64,000 nucleotides of DNA. Origin: Streptomyces hokutonensis (GTDB taxonomy: Bacteria > Actinomycetota > Actinomycetes > Streptomycetales > Streptomycetaceae). A model generated the notes under the pieces. That model saw nothing but the letters and a program-made list of their open reading frames with translations. It was not told the origin of the DNA and ran no database searches. The position numbers and the translations under genes were made by a program. Each line of letters starts with the position of its first letter. Position 1 is the first letter of the stretch. This document shows positions 32,842 to 41,950 of this stretch, piece by piece. Location: NCBI RefSeq assembly GCF_000376565.1, contig NZ_BARG01000063.1, positions 62,001 through 126,000 on the forward strand, read 5' to 3'.

Positions 32842-34449
32842 GTGGAGCAGCTCGTCATCCGGGACGCGGACGTCGTCGACGGCAGCGGTGGACCGTCGTA
32901 CCGCGCCGATGTGGTCGTGGACGGCGGCCGGATCGTCTCGATCGTGCGGGAGGCGGCGCAGGCGGGCTGTCAACGGCCCAAGGCGCGGCGGGAGTTGGAC
33001 GCGGAGGGTCTTGTCCTCTCCCCCGGCTTCATCGACATGCACGCGCACAGCGACCTTGCCCTGCTCCGCGACCCGGACCACAGCGCCAAGGCCGCGCAGG
33101 GGGTGACCCTCGAAGTCATCGGCCAGGACGGGCTGTCGTACGCCCCCGTCGACGACCGCACGCTCGCGGAGGTGCGCCGGGCGATCGCCGGGTGGAACGG
33201 GTACGGCGACGACATCGACTTCGACTGGCGGTCGGTGGGCGAGTACTTGGACCGCCTGGATCGCGGGATCGCCGTGAACGCGGCCTACTTGATCCCGCAG
33301 GGCACGGTCCGGATGCTCGCCGTCGGCTGGGAGGACCGGGAGGCGACGCCCCAAGAGCTGGACCGGATGCGGCAGTTGGTCGCGGAGGGCATGAAGCAGG
33401 GCGCGGTCGGCATGTCGTCCGGGCTCACCTACACGCCCGGCATGTACGCCAAGGACGCCGAACTCACCGAACTCTGCCGGGTGGTGGCCTCGTACGACGG
33501 CTACTACTGCCCGCACCACCGCTCCTACGGCGCGGGCGCGCTGGAGGCCTACGCGGAGATGGTGGAGCTGACGAGGGAGGCCGACTGTTCTCTCCATCTC
33601 GCCCACGCCACCATGAACTTCGGCGTGAACGAGGGCCGGGCACCGGAGCTGCTGACCCTCCTGGACGAGGCCCTGGCCACCGGCGCGGACATCAGCCTCG
33701 ACACCTACCCCTACACGCCCGGCTGCACAACTCTCGTGGCGATGCTGCCGAGTTGGGCGAGCGAGGGCGGCCCGGAGGCGATCCTGAAGCGGCTCGCGGA
33801 CGACGACACGGCCGACCGTATCCGCCACCACCTGGAGGTGATCGGCTCGGACGGCTGTCACGGGGTGCCGATGGACTGGGACACGATCGAGATCTCGGGG
33901 GTCGCGGACCCCGCGCTGGCGGAGCACGTCGGCCGCCGCCTCGACGGCTGGGCCACGGCCCGGCAGCTACTCCTGGCCGACCGTCTGGCCCCCTCGATCC
34001 TCCAGCACGTGGGCCACGAGGAGAACGTCCGGCAGATCATGCGGCACCGCGTCCACACGGGCGGCTCGGACGGCATCCTCCAGGGCGCCAAGCCGCATCC
34101 GCGGGCGTACGGCACGTTCCCGCAGTATCTGGGCCGGTACACAAGGGAGTTGGGCGTGCTCTCCCTGGAGGAGTGCGTGGCCCATCTGACCTCCCGCCCG
34201 GCGGCCCGCCTGCGCCTGCCGGACCGGGGCCTGGTCAAGGAGGGCTACAAGGCGGACCTGGTCCTGTTCGACCCGGAGACGGTGGCAGCGGGTTCGACCT
34301 TCGAGGAACCGCGCCGGCTGCCGACCGGCATCCCCCACGTCCTGATCGACGGCCGTTTCGTGATCGAGGACGGCCGGCGGACGGACGTACTGGCGGGCCG
34401 GTCGGTCCGTCGCAGTCCCGTGCGACGGAACGCCAACCCCCTTACCTGA
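32842..34449 (+). CDS. N-acyl-D-amino-acid deacylase (D-aminoacylase)
   Basis: A 535-residue amidohydrolase-superfamily enzyme. SPGFIDMHAHSDLALL holds the first metal-binding HxH. IPQGTVRMLAVG, GMSSGLTYTPGMYA and the later GGSDGILQGAKPHPRAYGTF are landmarks of D-aminoacylases and dihydroorotase-like relatives. It frees D-amino acids from N-acyl derivatives, feeding the deaminase just upstream. The GTG at 32842 is eight bases after the deaminase stop with AGGAGG before it. It converges on the protease gene with one base between the stops. Confidence 0.92.
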   Translation: MEQLVIRDADVVDGSGGPSYRADVVVDGGRIVSIVREAAQAGCQRPKARRELDAEGLVLSPGFIDMHAHSDLALLRDPDHSAKAAQGVTLEVIGQDGLSYAPVDDRTLAEVRRAIAGWNGYGDDIDFDWRSVGEYLDRLDRGIAVNAAYLIPQGTVRMLAVGWEDREATPQELDRMRQLVAEGMKQGAVGMSSGLTYTPGMYAKDAELTELCRVVASYDGYYCPHHRSYGAGALEAYAEMVELTREADCSLHLAHATMNFGVNEGRAPELLTLLDEALATGADISLDTYPYTPGCTTLVAMLPSWASEGGPEAILKRLADDDTADRIRHHLEVIGSDGCHGVPMDWDTIEISGVADPALAEHVGRRLDGWATARQLLLADRLAPSILQHVGHEENVRQIMRHRVHTGGSDGILQGAKPHPRAYGTFPQYLGRYTRELGVLSLEECVAHLTSRPAARLRLPDRGLVKEGYKADLVLFDPETVAAGSTFEEPRRLPTGIPHVLIDGRFVIEDGRRTDVLAGRSVRRSPVRRNANPLT

Positions 34450-34450
34450 C

Positions 34451-35287
34451 TTACGGCTTGGGCAGAGTGCAAGCGCTCGCGCTCAGGTTCAGCACGTTCG
34501 CCGAGGTGAAGCACGCCGGGATGTTGTACGTCTCCTCGGCGTAGTTGATGCCCTCGCGGACCGTCACCGTGCCGTTCTCGTCGACCTCGCACGGGTTGTC
34601 GACCGTGCAGGTCTCCCCGTCCTCGTTGCCCGTGTTGTTGACGGCGACGACCTGCCCGGTGCTGGTGTCGATGACCGGGGAGCCGGACGTCCCGCCGATG
34701 GTGTTGCACGCGGAGGTGTAGCGGACCGAGTCCTTCCAGGTCCAGGAGCCCTCCTTCAGCCGGTACACGAACCCGTCGATGTTGCAGCTGTAGATCGTCT
34801 TCCAGTAGCCGGAGACGACCTTGATGGCGGTGCCGGCGGTCGGGTGCGTGGCGCTCACGGTGAGCGGGCTGATGCCGTAGGCGCTCTTGATGGCCGCGTA
34901 CGTGGTGGTGGTGCGGTAGATCGTCACGTCCGTGTCGGTCATCGTCGAGTAGACGACCTGGTTGGCGCGGAGCGTGGCGACCTTGGTGCCGGCCGAGTTC
35001 AGCAGCCCGAAGGTGCGGGTGGAGGACTGACCGGTGATGACCTGGCCGGCCGCCGGGAAGCCGGTCTCCAGGCAGTGGCCGTTGGTCAGCACGAGGGCCG
35101 GCGAGGTGTCGGTCGAGTTCGGGAAGCGGATGACCGACCCGGAGCAGTTGCTGAGCGAGACGGTGCCGGCGAAGTCGACGGTCACGGCCGCCGCCTTCGG
35201 TGCCGCCTGCGGCGCGGCGACGGCGGGTACCACACCCGCCCCGGCGATGGCCAGGCCCGAGAGTGCGGCAAGGAGAGGCTTGTTCAT
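34451..35287 (-). CDS. Secreted trypsin-like serine protease (S1/V8-like)
   Basis: A 278-residue secreted protease. The signal peptide (residues 1-25, ending PAVAA) is followed by a short pro-like part. The triad is H71 in LTNGHCLE, D120 in TDTDVTIY and S201 in GGTSGSPVID. Several cysteines in the outer domain allow two or three disulfides. The GTSGSP form is nearer the V8/glutamyl endopeptidase type than classical trypsin. The ATG at 35287 follows GAGGGGA. Substrate specificity is not clear. Confidence 0.9.
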   Translation of the reverse strand: MNKPLLAALSGLAIAGAGVVPAVAAPQAAPKAAAVTVDFAGTVSLSNCSGSVIRFPNSTDTSPALVLTNGHCLETGFPAAGQVITGQSSTRTFGLLNSAGTKVATLRANQVVYSTMTDTDVTIYRTTTTYAAIKSAYGISPLTVSATHPTAGTAIKVVSGYWKTIYSCNIDGFVYRLKEGSWTWKDSVRYTSACNTIGGTSGSPVIDTSTGQVVAVNNTGNEDGETCTVDNPCEVDENGTVTVREGINYAEETYNIPACFTSANVLNLSASACTLPKP

Positions 35288-35449
35288 GTGGGGGTCCCCT
35301 CTGGAGACGTGAGCGAACGGAGATCTTCCGGTCGCTTCTTGTCTTGTCATGTGCATTGTGATGGCGTGGATGCACGAGGGGCAAGGAACTGTTTCCGGCC
35401 GCAGGTCACGGCCGCGCGCCCAACTCGGCGACGCGGCTTGGTAGATGGC

Positions 35450-36094
35450 TTACTTGGGGTGCTTGGTTGCTCCGCGGCCGTGACCGGCGTTGCCGTGCGC
35501 GGGGGTGGCGGTGGTGGGCGCGGCCGACGTGGCGGCCGGAGCGGTGGTCGTGGACCCCGCAGTCGTGGGGACGGTCGCGGCGGAGGCCGAGGATCGCGCG
35601 GACACCGACGAACCGACGGCGGGCGCACCGGTCACGGACCCCCCGGGCGAACGGGTGGCGGACTCCCCCGCCGTCGACCTACCGGCCGTCGAACCCGTCG
35701 TGGCACTCGCCCGGTCGCCCTTGCCCGGCGATCCGTCCGAGGAAGTACCGGAGACGGCGAAGCCGACGACGAGGACGGCGACAGACACGGCTCCCAGGGC
35801 TCCGACGGCGACCACGACCCGGCGCGACCGCCGGGTCCCCTGCCTCCGCAGCTCGGCCCGGCCCACGCCCGAACCCACGCCCGAACCCGCACCCGCACCC
35901 GCGACGCCGTCGTCGTCCCGTACCGGCGGCAGCTCGCGGGTCTCGTCGTACGCGTTCTGCCAGCCGTGGGCGGCCGCCGGATCGACGTAGCCGTCGTACG
36001 ACGGAACCGTCGCGTCGACGCGCGGGAGGTACACGTTCGGCGGAGCGTCGGACTCGCCGAACGCGCCGTTCTCGTCGTGGAGCGGGCTGGACAT
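35450..36094 (-). CDS. Single-span membrane protein with low-complexity tail, unknown
   Basis: A 214-residue protein. A cytoplasmic N-terminal part of about 90 residues (YLPRVDATVPSYDGYVDP) ends in RRQGTRRSRR, then one membrane helix (91-112, VVVAVGALGAVSVAVLVVGF) and an external Ser/Thr/Ala/Gly-rich tail of 100 residues ending in a His/Gly/Lys stretch. There is no catalytic motif. It may be a wall-spanning or O-glycosylated surface protein. It diverges from the aminotransferase gene. Confidence 0.65.
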   Translation of the reverse strand: MSSPLHDENGAFGESDAPPNVYLPRVDATVPSYDGYVDPAAAHGWQNAYDETRELPPVRDDDGVAGAGAGSGVGSGVGRAELRRQGTRRSRRVVVAVGALGAVSVAVLVVGFAVSGTSSDGSPGKGDRASATTGSTAGRSTAGESATRSPGGSVTGAPAVGSSVSARSSASAATVPTTAGSTTTAPAATSAAPTTATPAHGNAGHGRGATKHPK

Positions 36095-36220
36095 GGCGGC
36101 AGAGTGTAGAGACAGGACCTGCGCCGGAGACAGCTACCGACGATAACGGCCCAAACCGATGCGTCTCACGTGGTGGAAAACACGGCCCGCACCGCGTTAC
36201 CGGGCCGTAAGCTCACGGAC

Positions 36221-37432
36221 ATGCAGGTGATCCAGTCGACCAAGCTCTCCAACGTCTGTTACGAGATCCGGGGCCCGGTTCTCGAAGAGGCGATGCGTCT
36301 GGAGGCGGCCGGCCACCGCATCCTGAAGCTCAACACGGGCAACCCGGCCGCGTTCGGGTTCGAGTGCCCGCCCGAGATCCTCGAGGACATCCTCCGGAAC
36401 GTGTCGTCGGCGCACGGGTACGGCGACGCGAAGGGCCTGCTGGCCGCCCGCCGCGCGGTCGTCATGCACAACCAGACCCTCGGCATCGAGACGGACGTCG
36501 AGCACGTCTTCATCGGCAACGGCGTCTCCGAGCTGATCGTCATGGCGATGCAGGGGCTCCTCGACGACGGCGACGAGGTGCTCGTACCGTCCCCGGACTA
36601 CCCGCTGTGGACCGCCGCCGTCTCGCTCTCCGGCGGGACCGCCGTCCACTACCGCTGCGACGAGCAGTCCGACTGGATGCCCGACCTCGCCGACGTGGAG
36701 CGGAAGATCACCGACCGCACCAAGGCGCTCGTCATCATCAACCCGAACAACCCGACCGGCGCCGTCTACGACGAGGCGATGCTGCGCGGCCTTACCGACA
36801 TCGCGCGCCGCCACAACCTCCTCGTCTGCTCCGACGAGATCTACGACAAGATCCTCTACGACGGCGCCACGCACACCCCGACCGCGAAGATCGCCCCGGA
36901 CCTGCTGACGCTCACGTTCAACGGGATGTCGAAGGCGTACCGGGTGGCCGGTTACCGGGTCGGGTGGGTGTCGATCTCCGGGCCGCGCGCGCACGCCGAG
37001 TCGTACATCGAGGGTCTGACGATCCTGGCGAACATGCGGCTGTGCGCCAACATGCCCGGCCAGCACGGGGTCGTCGCCGCGCTCAGCGGGCGGCAGACCA
37101 TCAACGACCTGGTGCTTCCGGGTGGCCGACTGAAGGAACAGCGGGATGTCGCGTACGACCTGCTGACCCAGATCCCGGGTGTGACCTGCGTGAAGCCGAA
37201 GGGGGCGCTGTATCTGTTCCCGCGGCTCGATCCGCAGGTCTTCAAGGTCAAGGACGACCGGCAGATGGTGCTCGACCTGCTGCGCCGCGAGAAGATCATG
37301 GTCGTTCACGGCACCGGGTTCAACTGGTCCGAGCCCGACCACTTCCGGGTCGTGACCCTGCCGACGGTCGGGGATCTGCGGGACGCGGTGACGCGAATCG
37401 GGAACTTCCTGGACGGGTACAGCCAGCCGTAA
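36221..37432 (+). CDS. PLP-dependent aminotransferase, AlaT-like (fold type I)
   Basis: A 403-residue aminotransferase of class I/II. It has LKLNTGNPAAFGF, YGDAKGLLAARRAV, IINPNNPTGAVYD and the PLP lysine in NGMSKAYRVAGYRVGW. Overall it matches AlaT-type alanine-synthesising transaminases of actinomycetes, which transfer the amino group between glutamate and pyruvate. The ATG at 36221 is chosen over an upstream GTG because the family starts here; the ribosome-binding site is weak. It is probably housekeeping. Confidence 0.9.
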   Translation: MQVIQSTKLSNVCYEIRGPVLEEAMRLEAAGHRILKLNTGNPAAFGFECPPEILEDILRNVSSAHGYGDAKGLLAARRAVVMHNQTLGIETDVEHVFIGNGVSELIVMAMQGLLDDGDEVLVPSPDYPLWTAAVSLSGGTAVHYRCDEQSDWMPDLADVERKITDRTKALVIINPNNPTGAVYDEAMLRGLTDIARRHNLLVCSDEIYDKILYDGATHTPTAKIAPDLLTLTFNGMSKAYRVAGYRVGWVSISGPRAHAESYIEGLTILANMRLCANMPGQHGVVAALSGRQTINDLVLPGGRLKEQRDVAYDLLTQIPGVTCVKPKGALYLFPRLDPQVFKVKDDRQMVLDLLRREKIMVVHGTGFNWSEPDHFRVVTLPTVGDLRDAVTRIGNFLDGYSQP

Positions 37433-37480
37433 ACCTCGTGGACCTGATTTCTTCCGGCCAATTTTTCGGCCAGCACAACT

Positions 37481-37495
37481 TTAGACGCAATCTAA
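37481..37495. promoter_or_regulatory. Palindrome TTAGA-N5-TCTAA overlapping a promoter
   Basis: TTAGA-CGCAA-TCTAA stands 39 bases before the ATG of the small gene at 37535. TAGGAT at 37498-37503 could be the -10 box, which would place the palindrome in the promoter spacer as expected for a repressor site. The local A+T content is much higher than around it. Confidence 0.5.
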
Positions 37496-37534
37496 GCTAG
37501 GATGGTTTCCTGTCTGAGCACAGGAGACCATGCC

Positions 37535-37930
37535 ATGTACGAACCGATCCGCACGAAGTCGGTCCACAGCACGGTGGCCCGCCCCTCCTCCGACTTTCCG
37601 CATCGGTCGCGTGAGGAGGAGCTGGACATTCAGCTGGCGGGGCACCTCGCCGCACTGCTTGCGGTGACCGATGAGCTGCGGGCGCTTGAGCCTTCGGCCG
37701 AGCTGGATGTTGCCGCCGAGCGGCTTGCCGGGCAGTTGACGCGGTTGCGGGGGGCTTCGCCGGTTCGTGTAGCTGCGACCGCGCCCACGTCCCGACTGGA
37801 TGCGCTGCATCAGCGGGCGCATGCGCTTGCCGGGCGGGCGTTGGTTGTTGCGGCGTCCCGGGCGGATACGGCTGCGGCGATTCTGTCTGCCGAGCGGATG
37901 GACGCGCATGCGGGGACTGCGGTCGCCTGA
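37535..37930 (+). CDS. Small conserved Streptomyces protein, unknown function
   Basis: A 131-residue, mostly helical protein beginning MYEPIRTKSVHSTVARPSSD and rich in Ala, Leu and Arg (DIQLAGHLAALLAVTDELRA). The ATG at 37535 has GGAG at a good distance; an earlier ATG at 37502 lies in the presumed promoter. There is no membrane helix or known domain. An operator-like palindrome stands directly upstream, so it is probably regulated, but its role is unknown. Confidence 0.65.
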   Translation: MYEPIRTKSVHSTVARPSSDFPHRSREEELDIQLAGHLAALLAVTDELRALEPSAELDVAAERLAGQLTRLRGASPVRVAATAPTSRLDALHQRAHALAGRALVVAASRADTAAAILSAERMDAHAGTAVA

Positions 37931-37993
37931 TCGCCGTAGGGGTTCTGACTTCCTGCGAGTGCGCGCCCGTTGTGGCTGATCGCGCAGTTCCCC

Positions 37994-38014
37994 GCGCCCC
38001 TGAAGGGGCGCTTT
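37994..38014 (+). terminator. Hairpin followed by T-run
   Basis: GCGCCCC-TGAA-GGGGCGC (7-bp stem, GC-only, 4-base loop) is followed by TTT. It is part of a GCAGTTCCCCGCGCCCC element that I know as a common Streptomyces intergenic repeat. It separates the small gene at 37535 from the stress region. Confidence 0.7.
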
Positions 38015-38074
38015 CCTCAACCGTGTTGATCCGGGACCCGTCCGACACCCTCCGTTCATCCCTTTACGCGGGGA

Positions 38075-39184
38075 ATGTTGGGTTCCGCGAGCACGCTGCC
38101 CCTCGTGAGACGTATCGCAGGAATCGTCCTCGCGGTGTTGCTGATCGGCGGAGTGGTGGCAGCCGTCGTAGCGGGCCGGGACAACGGGGACAAGGGCACG
38201 GCAACGAAGACCGTGCGTGGAGTGATCGGTTCGGAGAAGGCGGACTTCTTCGCCGATCCCGATGTGGTGAAGGCCCTCGCCGCCAAGGGCTTCACCGTGA
38301 AGACGGAGACCTCCGGGTCCTGGGCCATGGAGGGGCGCGACCTCAAGGGGTACGACTTCGCCTTCCCCTCCAGCCAGGCGCCCGCGGACGCGCTCGCCGC
38401 CAAGTACAAGGTGCGGCAGCCGCTGCCGCGGCCCTTCTACTCGCCGCTCGTCGTCGTGGCCCATCGCAGCGCCGCCCAGGTCCTCGCGGACAACGGGCTC
38501 GCCACGCTGGACAAGAGCCAGGACCGCGGCACCCTGAAGATGGGTGCGTATCTGGACGCGGCCAAGGCCGACCGGACCTGGCAGCAGCTCAAAGGGGCCG
38601 ACAAACACGGGGAGTTGACCGGCACCCTCTACATCGCGACCACCGACCCTGAGACCTCCAACTCGGGTGCGCTCTATCTCGCCGCGGCCTCCTACGTCGC
38701 CAACGGCGGTCGGGTGGCCGCCAGTAGCGCCGATGTCGCTCGCACCGCGCCCCTGATGCACAAGCTGATCAGTGTGCAGGGTGCCCAACAGTCCAGCTCG
38801 GACGGGCCGTTCAGGGACTTCATCAGTGGCGCCGGCAATCCGCTGGTCCTGGTGTACGAGTCGCAGGTGGCCTCGCTGCTCCTCGAGAAGCAGCCGGTCG
38901 GCGATCTCGTCGTCCTCTACCCGGACACCACGGCCAACAGCGACCACACCGTCGTACCGCTCACTCCGGAGGGCCGGGCGCTGGGTGAACTCCTCAGCTC
39001 CGAACCGACGTTGCGGAAGCTCGCCGTACGGCACGGGTTCCGGCCGCAGGGCGACACCGCCGAGTTCGTCGCGGCCACGGCCGCCCACTCCAGCTATCTC
39101 AACCAGACGCTGACCGGCGTCCGGCAGGCGCCCGTGCCCACCTCCACGGTGCTGCACGACATGGCGCGCCGGGCGCGCGGTTGA
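38075..39184 (+). CDS. Membrane-anchored solute-binding-like protein
   Basis: A 369-residue protein with one N-terminal membrane anchor (residues 15-34) and an external domain resembling bacterial extracellular solute-binding proteins (SBP type): GYDFAFPSSQAPADALAAKY, TDPETSNSGALYLAAASYV and GNPLVLVYESQVA. No transporter genes are near. It heads a run with TelA, an SBP-vWA lipoprotein and a membrane protein, all closely spaced, so it is likely a sensor or scaffold of that system rather than an uptake protein. The ATG at 38075 follows GGGGA; an in-frame GTG at 38108 is a possible alternative. Confidence 0.8.
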   Translation: MLGSASTLPLVRRIAGIVLAVLLIGGVVAAVVAGRDNGDKGTATKTVRGVIGSEKADFFADPDVVKALAAKGFTVKTETSGSWAMEGRDLKGYDFAFPSSQAPADALAAKYKVRQPLPRPFYSPLVVVAHRSAAQVLADNGLATLDKSQDRGTLKMGAYLDAAKADRTWQQLKGADKHGELTGTLYIATTDPETSNSGALYLAAASYVANGGRVAASSADVARTAPLMHKLISVQGAQQSSSDGPFRDFISGAGNPLVLVYESQVASLLLEKQPVGDLVVLYPDTTANSDHTVVPLTPEGRALGELLSSEPTLRKLAVRHGFRPQGDTAEFVAATAAHSSYLNQTLTGVRQAPVPTSTVLHDMARRARG

Positions 39185-39197
39185 TCGGGGGGACCAC

Positions 39198-40415
39198 ATG
39201 AGCAGCAGCTTCAACACCAGCCAGAACAGCAGTGAGAACACGCTCAGCGGCGACGACGTCTTCACGCTCACTCCGCCGGAGGCCGTGAAGCCCGTGCCGA
39301 GAGAGAAGGCCGGCGGGCTCGTGCCCGTCGACGACTCCGTCCGTACGGACATGGAGCGCAAGGCCAGTGCCTATGTCGAGGGGCTTGCGGCGCTGGACGC
39401 CCGGTCGCCCGAGTTCGCGGGCAAGGTCGGCGAGATCACCGCGCTCGGCGCCGGGGAGATGCGCAGCGCCACCGCGCAGTCCAACCGGATGCTGGAGCGG
39501 ACGGTACGCAGTCTGCCCTCGAAGGGCGGGGACGCCCAGTCGCAGGTCGCCGGATCGCTCGTCGAACTCCGGCGCGTGGTCGAGGACTTGGACCCGCGTG
39601 ACCTGCCCGCCTCCAAGGGGCGGAAGTTCCTGTCCCGGCTGCCCGGCGGCAACAAGCTGCGCGACCACGTCGCCAAGTACGCCTCCGCGCAGGGCACGTT
39701 GAACAAGATCGTGGGCTCGCTGCGCGGCGGCCAGGACGAACTCCGGCGCGACAACGCCGCGTTGCAGACCGAGCGGGTCCGCCTCTGGGAGACCATGGGC
39801 AAGCTCCAGGAGTACGTGGTCCTCACCCAGGCCCTCGACTCGGCCGTCGAGCACCACATCACCGGCGTCGAGGCCGCCGACCCGAGCCAGGCCGACACCC
39901 TGCGCGCGGACGTCCTCTTCCCGGTCCGGCAGAAGCACCAGGACCTGCTGACCCAGCTCGCGGTGTGCGCGCAGGGCTACTTGGCGATGGACGTCGTACG
40001 GCGCAACAACGACGAACTCATCAAGGGCGTGGACCGGGCGGCGACCACGACCGTCTCGGCGCTGCGGATCTCGGTCATGCTCGCCTCCGCCCTGGAGAAC
40101 CAGCGCAAGGTCGTCGACCAGGTCAACGCCCTGCGGGGCACCACCGAGGACCTCATCCGGGGCAACGCGGAGATGCTCGCCACCCAGAGCGGCGAGATCC
40201 AGCGCATCGCGGCCGACCCCGCGGTGGGCGCGGAGACACTGCGCACCGCCTTCCAGCAGATCTACCGCACCCTCGACGCCATCGACACCTACAAGGTCCA
40301 GGCGACCGAGGTGATGGCGGCGACCGTGGAGTCCCTGACCTCCGAACTCCAGAACGCCAGCTCGTACTTGGAGCGGAGCCGCTCGCAGAGCGCGCTGGAA
40401 GGGGGTCTCGGATGA
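39198..40415 (+). CDS. TelA-family toxic anion resistance protein
   Basis: A 405-residue, long-helical protein of the TelA family (Pfam PF05816). Characteristic parts are SNRMLERTVRSLPSKGGDAQ, ALRISVMLASALENQRKVVD and DTYKVQATEVMAATVESL. TelA/KlaA proteins are linked to tellurite and other stress resistance, and in the Ter system analyses of Aravind and co-workers they accompany TerY-type modules. It is cytoplasmic with no membrane helix. The ATG follows GGGGGGA, and its stop overlaps the next gene by ATGA. The gene order SBP-TelA-SBP/vWA argues that they form one complex. Confidence 0.9.
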   Translation: MSSSFNTSQNSSENTLSGDDVFTLTPPEAVKPVPREKAGGLVPVDDSVRTDMERKASAYVEGLAALDARSPEFAGKVGEITALGAGEMRSATAQSNRMLERTVRSLPSKGGDAQSQVAGSLVELRRVVEDLDPRDLPASKGRKFLSRLPGGNKLRDHVAKYASAQGTLNKIVGSLRGGQDELRRDNAALQTERVRLWETMGKLQEYVVLTQALDSAVEHHITGVEAADPSQADTLRADVLFPVRQKHQDLLTQLAVCAQGYLAMDVVRRNNDELIKGVDRAATTTVSALRISVMLASALENQRKVVDQVNALRGTTEDLIRGNAEMLATQSGEIQRIAADPAVGAETLRTAFQQIYRTLDAIDTYKVQATEVMAATVESLTSELQNASSYLERSRSQSALEGGLG

Positions 40416-41950
40416 GACGCCTCCTCGCCCTCGCCCTCGGCACGGCCGCGCTGCTGACCGCCTGCACGTCGACGCAGGACACGAAGACCGAGACCGACAA
40501 CGCACCCCGCCCCGGCACCCTCCGTGTCCTCGCCTCCAGCGAACTCAGCGACATGACCCCGGTGTTCGACCAGGTCCGCAAGGACACCGGCATCACGATC
40601 CGCCCCACCTACATGGGCACCCTGGACGCGGTGGACCTGCTGGCGAAGGGCAAGGTCGACGGTCAGTACGACGCGCTGTGGCTGTCGTCGAACGACTATC
40701 TGCGGCTGCGGCCCGACGCGGCGAAGAAGGTCGTCTCGGAGACGTCGATCATGTCGAGCCCGGTCGCGATCGGGGTGAAGACGGCCACCGTCACGGCACT
40801 GGGCTGGCAGCCGGACAAGGTGACCTGGTCCCAGATCGAACAGGCCGTCCAGGACGGCAGGTTGACCTACGGCATGACCGACCCGGCCCGCTCCAACTCC
40901 GGTTTCTCCACGCTGATCTCGGTGGCCTCCGCGCTCTCCGGCGCCCAGTCGGCGCTCACCGACGCGGACGTCACCAAGGCGACTCCCCGGCTGAAGGAGT
41001 TCTTCAAGGGGCAGAAGCTGACGTCGGGTTCGTCGGGCTGGCTCGCGGAGGCGTACCAACGCCGGGGGAACGTCGACGCGTTGCTCAACTACGAGTCCGT
41101 CCTCAAGGGCATCCCAGGGCTGACCGTGATCCGCCCGAGCGACGGGGTCGTGACCGCCGACTACCCGCTGACCTCCCTCGCCTCGACGGACACCACGACC
41201 CGCGACAATGTCCGCCGGGTGACGACCGACCTGCGCACGGCCGCCCTCCAGAAGCTGATCACCACCCGCACGCACCGCCGCCCGGTCGTCACCTCCGTAC
41301 CTCCCGCGTCCGGCCTGGACACCAGCCGACGGCGTGAACTCCCGTTCCCCGGCAGCCGGTCCGTCGCCGACGGGCTGCTCGAGTCGTACGAGAACAAGCT
41401 GCGCCGGCCCTCGCGGACCGTGTACGTCCTGGACACCTCGGGGTCGATGGCGGGCGACCGGCTGTCCCGGCTGAAGAAGGCCCTCACCGCTCTGACCGGC
41501 GACTTCCGGCAGCGGGAAGAAGTCACGCTGATGCCGTTCGGGTCGGGCGTGAAGAGCGTGAGGACGCATGTGGTGAGCCCGGGTGATCCGCAGGCCGGGC
41601 TGGACGCCATCCGCGCGGACACCAAGGCGCTCGGCGCCGACGGGAACACCGCGATCTACACCTCGCTGGAGAAGGCGTACGAGCATCTCGGGAGCGGCGG
41701 CGACACATTCACGTCGATCGTGCTGATGACGGACGGCGAGAACACGACCGGCGCGAAGGCGAAGGAGTTCGACGGCTTCTACGGCCAACTGCCCGCCGCC
41801 CAGCGGGAGATCCCCGTCTTTCCCATCCTCTTCGGCGACTCGGACAAGGCGGAGCTCCAGCACATCGCCGACCTGACCGGCGGCCGGCTCTTCGACGCCC
41901 AGAAGGGCTCGCTGGACGGCGCCTTCGAGGAGATCCGTGGCTACCAGTAA
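40412..41950 (+). CDS. Lipoprotein with solute-binding domain fused to vWA domain
   Basis: A 512-residue predicted lipoprotein: lipobox ALLTAC with Cys 18. Residues 30-300 resemble an extracellular solute-binding domain (LRVLASSELSDMTPVFDQV, TDPARSNSGFSTLISVASAL). Residues 335-510 are a von Willebrand A domain with the metal site DTSGSMAGDRLS, the T at GADGNTAIYTSL and LMTDGENTTG. The combination on the outer membrane face suggests ligand sensing linked to metal-dependent adhesion. Its ATG overlaps the TelA stop (ATGA). The product probably works with the sibling SBP protein at 38075. Confidence 0.85.
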   Translation: MRRLLALALGTAALLTACTSTQDTKTETDNAPRPGTLRVLASSELSDMTPVFDQVRKDTGITIRPTYMGTLDAVDLLAKGKVDGQYDALWLSSNDYLRLRPDAAKKVVSETSIMSSPVAIGVKTATVTALGWQPDKVTWSQIEQAVQDGRLTYGMTDPARSNSGFSTLISVASALSGAQSALTDADVTKATPRLKEFFKGQKLTSGSSGWLAEAYQRRGNVDALLNYESVLKGIPGLTVIRPSDGVVTADYPLTSLASTDTTTRDNVRRVTTDLRTAALQKLITTRTHRRPVVTSVPPASGLDTSRRRELPFPGSRSVADGLLESYENKLRRPSRTVYVLDTSGSMAGDRLSRLKKALTALTGDFRQREEVTLMPFGSGVKSVRTHVVSPGDPQAGLDAIRADTKALGADGNTAIYTSLEKAYEHLGSGGDTFTSIVLMTDGENTTGAKAKEFDGFYGQLPAAQREIPVFPILFGDSDKAELQHIADLTGGRLFDAQKGSLDGAFEEIRGYQ

